Source: CBDHHC01 sp050633205 (GTDB taxonomy: Bacteria; Pseudomonadota; Alphaproteobacteria; Rhizobiales; CBDHHC01). From it: a stretch of 64,000 nt of DNA. The notes beneath the pieces were generated by a model. It was not told where the DNA came from, searched no databases, and worked only from the letters and a program-made list of their open reading frames with translations. This document shows, in pieces, positions 60,430 to 64,000 of this stretch. The stretch lies in NCBI GenBank assembly GCA_050633205.1, contig JBOEGA010000003.1, positions 1-64,000 of the forward strand, written 5' to 3'. Positions within the stretch are counted from its first letter, which is position 1, and the number at the start of each line of letters is the position of its first letter. Position numbers and translations under genes: made by a program.

Positions 60430-61326
60430 ATGTCTCCTCTTTCATTGTTTTACTTTGTACTAGCAATAGCAGGTTTTGGCAGTGCGTTTGCGTTGTCTAA
60501 CGTTGCTGTTTCTCATTTTTCTCCTATTCATGTGGCTACTGCCCGAGCTGTTGTAGCAGCGGTTGCGACGGCTTTGTTTGTTCTGGCTATGGGGATCAGG
60601 ATTCCCAGAACGGAACGTCATGTGGTTATTTATATTATTCTCGGGGTTCTGACTGTTGCGGCGCCGTTTGCCCTGATTGCATGGTCCCAGTCAATGATTG
60701 ACAGCAGCCTTGGTGGTGTGATTTTCGCTAGTATGCCGCTGGTGACTTTACTGCTTGGGGCAGTTGTGCTGACAGACGCCATTCCAACAACAAGACAGTT
60801 GTCCGGTGCGATTATCGGGCTGGCAGGCGTGTTCTATGTTGCTACGGGCGGAGATATTAATACTGATGGTTCTCAATTGCTGGGTGCCGGATTAACTCTT
60901 CTTGCAGTATTCTGTTATTCTCTAGGCGGTGTGTTTGTTAAGCGTTTTGATGATATTGACCCGCGTGCCATGAGTTTCGGACAGTTGATTGCTGCGATGA
61001 TTATTCTGGTGATTATCAGTTTCTGGAATATTTCATCACTGACATTGCCTGACAGTTATGCGCCTTATGTTGTGGTTCTATGGCTTGGTGTATTCAGTAC
61101 AGCAATGCCGATGATGGCGATTTTCCTTCTTATTCAAAGAGAGGGGCCGGCACCTGCATCGATGACCGCATTCTTTATGCCCATTATGGCAATGGGGATC
61201 GGGGCAATATGGATGTCTGAACCGATTTCCAAGACGTTGATACTGGGTACTGTACTTGTACTGATTGGTGCGTGGCTTGTGGTTTACACACCTGCTTCAA
61301 GAGAAAAAATTACTGCTGTAGGTTAA
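60430..61326 (+). CDS. EamA family drug/metabolite transporter
   Basis: A protein of 298 residues with ten membrane helices in two EamA repeats, each having a Pro/Gly-rich boundary (GVLTVAAPFALIAWSQSMIDSSLGGV and, in the second repeat, LGVFSTAMPMMAIFLLIQREGPAPASMTAF). These are drug/metabolite transporters of unknown substrate. MSPLSLF at 60430 is preferred; a longer in-frame start lacks a ribosome site. Confidence 0.82.
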   Translation: MSPLSLFYFVLAIAGFGSAFALSNVAVSHFSPIHVATARAVVAAVATALFVLAMGIRIPRTERHVVIYIILGVLTVAAPFALIAWSQSMIDSSLGGVIFASMPLVTLLLGAVVLTDAIPTTRQLSGAIIGLAGVFYVATGGDINTDGSQLLGAGLTLLAVFCYSLGGVFVKRFDDIDPRAMSFGQLIAAMIILVIISFWNISSLTLPDSYAPYVVVLWLGVFSTAMPMMAIFLLIQREGPAPASMTAFFMPIMAMGIGAIWMSEPISKTLILGTVLVLIGAWLVVYTPASREKITAVG

Positions 61327-61431
61327 TTTTGCTTATGTTTCAAGATGCAGCCCTGTAGTAATATGGCCTAATACCCCAAGCTCATATATTGTCTATCATG
61401 CTGTTTTATATGGTGGGATGATTTGCAGAAT

Positions 61432-62454
61432 ATGAGCGCTTTGTGGGATAAACGTCAAATTTCTCTGGTGGCAATGATTATTGTTGCTACAGGATGTCTG
61501 GTACTGGGATTGACGTTACCGGTTATCCGGCTCAGTAAATATTATTTTGATCAGGCTAATCATTCTATCCTATCTGCAGTCAATGCATTATTTAACAGGG
61601 AAGAGTATTTCCTTGGCGGTGTTGTATTTGTTTTTGCAATTTTAATGCCGGTTATCAAGCTTTTGTATCTTCTTATTCTGGCATCATTATCCAAAGAGCA
61701 GATTGTTAAACAGAGCAGGACATTCAAGGCGCTGGACTGGGTTGGTAAGTGGTCGATGCATGATGTGCTTATTCTGGCTTTTACTATTCTGTATGTGAAA
61801 TCATCCAGTTTCAGTCAGGCGGTAAATCTGTATGGAGTATACTTTTTTGGATTTTCTCTTGTCCTGACAATGATTGCGTATCAGGATGTGAAGCGTATAC
61901 ATTCTGAGGCATTTGAAGAACTGGACAGAAAGAAAAGGTACAGGGAGGCTTTAAGCAGCCCATCAAATCTTTCGTCCAACAGGCGGTACTTTATTACACT
62001 GGTGACGTTTGGCGCAGTTATTTTTCTTGTGCTTGGTGTTACACAGCCGGTTATGGAGCTGACGCATTTATCTGTCTGGACAAATCAGCATTCTATTCTG
62101 TCCGTGGCTGAGGCACTTTATTCTAACCAGCAGTATTTTCTCGCGACTATAATTCTGCTTTTCTCTGTTGTATTTCCCGGTGTTAAAATATTCTATCTGC
62201 TTACAGTTGTATTGCTGCCACCGCTGATTCCGCAGAAGCGCATTCGTTTTTTCAAGTATATGAACTGGTTGGGGCGATGGTCGATGATGGATGTCATGAT
62301 TCTGGCGTTGATGGTTTTTTATATTAACGGAAGTGCTATTTCGAAGGCTGCTACATTATCGGGAATATATTTTTTTGCAGTATCAGTTTTACTGACAATG
62401 GTGGCTTATGGCGGGGTGAAAGCCAGTGGTCCAGTAGAAAGTTATCCTAATTAA
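61432..62454 (+). CDS. PqiA-like integral membrane protein, duplicated
   Basis: A protein of 340 residues with eight hydrophobic segments in two similar halves, each containing a DWVGKWSMHDVLIL / NWLGRWSMMDVMIL motif near a YLLIL-type helix, typical of PqiA domains. PqiA works with PqiB-like MCE proteins in lipid transport between membranes. No pqiB or MCE gene is next to it. ATG 61432 is chosen; a TTG nine bases upstream is possible. Confidence 0.75.
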   Translation: MSALWDKRQISLVAMIIVATGCLVLGLTLPVIRLSKYYFDQANHSILSAVNALFNREEYFLGGVVFVFAILMPVIKLLYLLILASLSKEQIVKQSRTFKALDWVGKWSMHDVLILAFTILYVKSSSFSQAVNLYGVYFFGFSLVLTMIAYQDVKRIHSEAFEELDRKKRYREALSSPSNLSSNRRYFITLVTFGAVIFLVLGVTQPVMELTHLSVWTNQHSILSVAEALYSNQQYFLATIILLFSVVFPGVKIFYLLTVVLLPPLIPQKRIRFFKYMNWLGRWSMMDVMILALMVFYINGSAISKAATLSGIYFFAVSVLLTMVAYGGVKASGPVESYPN

Positions 62455-62525
62455 TTCTTTGTAATCTCAGCTTTGCCACTTTTTTTTGGAACTCTTATCA
62501 TAGAATAACAAAGATAGGTGGATGA

Positions 62526-62981
62526 ATGAATAGAACTGTTATGAGATTTATAGCACTGTTCACCATTGTTTTTGCGATGGTTGTCAGTCTGAATGCGAAT
62601 GCTTCTTCTGTTGGTAGTCAGTCAGGTGTACTGGCTTTTGCCAAGAAGAATAATCTGGTTACTGATCCTTCCGATGCTACTCCTTTATTGGTCAAGCATC
62701 ATCGAAAGTCCAAGGGTAAGAAGTATAAAAAGAGAAAGTATTATGGCGGTAAATATCGCGGTCGTAAATGGAGGGGCAAGCGATACAGAGGCCGCCATTA
62801 CAGGCGCCACAGGCGTTACCGCCATTATCGCTATAGCAGATGCCACCGTGCAAGAAGACGTTGTGCATGGCGTTATGGATGGCATACATACAGATGGCGT
62901 CGTTGTGTAAGGCGACATGGTTGTTATTACCGTGGACCAAGAGTCAGATTTGATCCGTTTCCTTTCCCGTTTCCCTATTAA
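62526..62981 (+). CDS. Exported Arg/Tyr/His-rich protein of unknown function
   Basis: A protein of 151 residues with a signal peptide (LFTIVFAMVVSLNANASS). The mature part from residue 60 is dominated by Arg, Tyr, Lys, His and Gly, with tandem YRGRHYRRHRRYRHYRY-type runs, four Cys residues and a FPFPFPY end. No family is recognised. It could bind nucleic acid, polyanions or the outer surface; this is open. Confidence 0.6.
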   Translation: MNRTVMRFIALFTIVFAMVVSLNANASSVGSQSGVLAFAKKNNLVTDPSDATPLLVKHHRKSKGKKYKKRKYYGGKYRGRKWRGKRYRGRHYRRHRRYRHYRYSRCHRARRRCAWRYGWHTYRWRRCVRRHGCYYRGPRVRFDPFPFPFPY

Positions 62982-63012
62982 TGGAAACTGAAATTCAGAG
63001 CGGTTAATTTTT

Positions 63013-63055
63013 AGGGCGTTTGCTATTCTGCATGCGCCCTTTATATTTTTACTTT
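63013..63055 (+). terminator. Terminator after the Arg-rich gene
   Basis: AGGGCG pairs with CGCCCT across about 17 bases, followed by a T-rich tract overlapping the end of phaC. Confidence 0.6.
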
Positions 63056-64000
63056 TACATATGAACCCGGAGCATCTTCAATTGGTTTCAGTGTACCTTC
63101 TGATGGATCGCGGGCGGGGGTTTTTGAGCCAGATTTAGCGCCCAGCCAGTTCGCCCAGTCAGGCCACCATGAGCCCGGAGTTTCTGTTGCTGTTTCCAGC
63201 CAGTTATCCAGAGTTTCTTCTGTTCTTCTGTTGGTCCAGTATTGATATTTGTGTTTGTTCGGGGGATTGACGACACCTGCGATATGTCCTGAGCCGGCAA
63301 GGACAAATTTAACCATTCCTCCAAAAAGACGTGAGCCGCGGTAGACTGATCTTGCAGGCGCTATATGATCTTCTTTTGAGGCCAGCTCGTATATGGGAAT
63401 TTTGACTTTGGATAGATCAAGTGGTGTTCCGTCTATTACTAGTTTCCTGTCAGCCAGATTATTGTTTTTATAAAATTCTCTCAGGTAAAAGGCATGGTTT
63501 GCAGCAGGCATTCTTGTGGAATCCTGATTCCAGTACAGAAGATCAAACGGGAAGGGTTTTTTACCCAGCATGTAATTGTTTATGACGTACGGCCAGACGA
63601 GATCTTTGGGGCGCATAAAGTTAAATACAGCGCACATCCTAGAGCCATCCAGGTAGCCATTTTCTGACATGAGATTTTCCAGTGAAGAGAGCTGGTCATC
63701 ATCTATAAATACGAGAAGATCTCCTGCATCACTAAAGTCTACCTGAGTGGTGAGGAATGATGCGGACTGGACTGAGTTGATTTTATGTTCTGCCATATAG
63801 GCCAGTGAAGTCGCCAGTAAAGTGCCACCAACGCAATAGCCCAGTGCATTTATCTGTCTAACACCTGTTGTTTCCTGCACAGCATTAATCGCTGAAAAAA
63901 GGCCTTCTTTCATGTAGTCCGTGAAGTTTTTATCAGCCAGGCTTTTGTTCGGGTTTACCCAGGATATAGTAAATACAGTGAAGCCCTGAGCTACAGCCCA
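63041..64000 (-). CDS. phaC: PHA synthase, class I (C-terminal part; truncated by the window edge)
   Basis: 319 codons plus the stop at 63041; the frame runs to position 64000 without a start, so the N-terminus lies outside. The catalytic triad region is present: the Cys in GYCVGGTLL, an Asp in the following core (HINSVQSASFLTTQVDFSDAG region) and the His in AGSGHIAGVVN. Preceding the Cys is FTVFTISWVNP. It polymerises hydroxyacyl-CoA into polyhydroxyalkanoate storage granules. Confidence 0.92.
   Translation of the reverse strand, partial: WAVAQGFTVFTISWVNPNKSLADKNFTDYMKEGLFSAINAVQETTGVRQINALGYCVGGTLLATSLAYMAEHKINSVQSASFLTTQVDFSDAGDLLVFIDDDQLSSLENLMSENGYLDGSRMCAVFNFMRPKDLVWPYVINNYMLGKKPFPFDLLYWNQDSTRMPAANHAFYLREFYKNNNLADRKLVIDGTPLDLSKVKIPIYELASKEDHIAPARSVYRGSRLFGGMVKFVLAGSGHIAGVVNPPNKHKYQYWTNRRTEETLDNWLETATETPGSWWPDWANWLGAKSGSKTPARDPSEGTLKPIEDAPGSYVKVKI

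Overview
The window is about 64 kb of chromosome from an alphaproteobacterium with moderately low GC, judged by eye. Supporting evidence is a separate F0 ATP synthase operon with the alphaproteobacterial gene order and both b and b' subunits, a CcrM-type GANTC methyltransferase with a perfect CtrA box upstream, an Omp2-like porin, a division/cell-wall (dcw) cluster, a class I PHA synthase, a DciA-type helicase loader and an AmiD-like amidase. The order cannot be settled from the sequence. No tRNA, rRNA operon, CRISPR array or prophage was seen. Three two-base N runs (439-440, 16900-16901, 49391-49392) each fall inside a gene and look like contig joins.

Layout. 0.2-6 kb: a DUF2062 membrane protein (broken by Ns), a DUF3108 exported protein, two tandem hotdog thioesterases divergent from a TetR regulator with a candidate operator, a small acidic exported protein, and a long-chain acyl-CoA ligase. 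6.4-11.6 kb: a one-directional copper-handling cluster behind a CsoR-like palindrome, made of a small Cys/His exported peptide, a His-rich lipoprotein, a TolC-type lipoprotein, a Tat-exported multicopper oxidase, a cytochrome c', a second Cys-rich peptide and a DUF411 protein. 11.8-15.2 kb: a serine hydrolase, OpgC and a membrane protein. 15.3-18.1 kb: the F0 operon (atpI, a, c, b', b on the minus strand). 18.3 kb: a GC-rich repeat. 18.5-22.1 kb: a Tat protein plus ferric-reductase-like pair, an unknown protein, a BKACE enzyme and a LysE exporter. 22.5-29.6 kb: a class II Fic protein with large inverted repeats in its promoter, SMC, two DsbA-like thiol oxidoreductases and DciA. 29.9-35.6 kb: MutY, a MITE-like element, a membrane protein, an LprI-like protein, a small kinase and an unusual BON-like protein. 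35.7-43.8 kb: CcrM, a TerB/DnaJ protein, an amidase, a lytic transglycosylase, rnpB (RNase P RNA), an atypical response regulator and a porin. 43.9-45.0 kb: a mosaic of GC-rich hairpins and a RAYT transposase between two ~130-bp palindromic repeats. 45.4-54.5 kb: mraZ-rsmH-ftsL-ftsI-murE-murF-mraY-murD. 54.5-64 kb: a methyltransferase, serB, miaA, ilvB-ilvN, an EamA transporter, a PqiA-like protein, an Arg/Tyr/His-rich exported protein and the C-terminal part of PhaC, which runs off the right edge.

How the genes fit together. The dcw genes make lipid-linked peptidoglycan precursors and the septal transpeptidase. The amidase and lytic transglycosylase at 39-41 kb are wall-turnover enzymes. CcrM, with its CtrA box and GANTC cluster, belongs to cell-cycle control, and SMC and DciA to chromosome maintenance. 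The thioesterases, acyl-CoA ligase and PHA synthase touch acyl-CoA metabolism, though they are not adjacent. The copper cluster is a self-contained periplasmic/outer-membrane module with no visible regulator, P-type ATPase or RND pump.

Most of the window is ordinary core genome. The most unusual parts are the GC-rich multi-hairpin repeat with a diverged second copy 25 kb away, the RAYT element, the inverted-repeat promoter of fic, the composition of the copper cluster, and the BON-like protein built on an N-terminal region otherwise associated with OmpA-type proteins.
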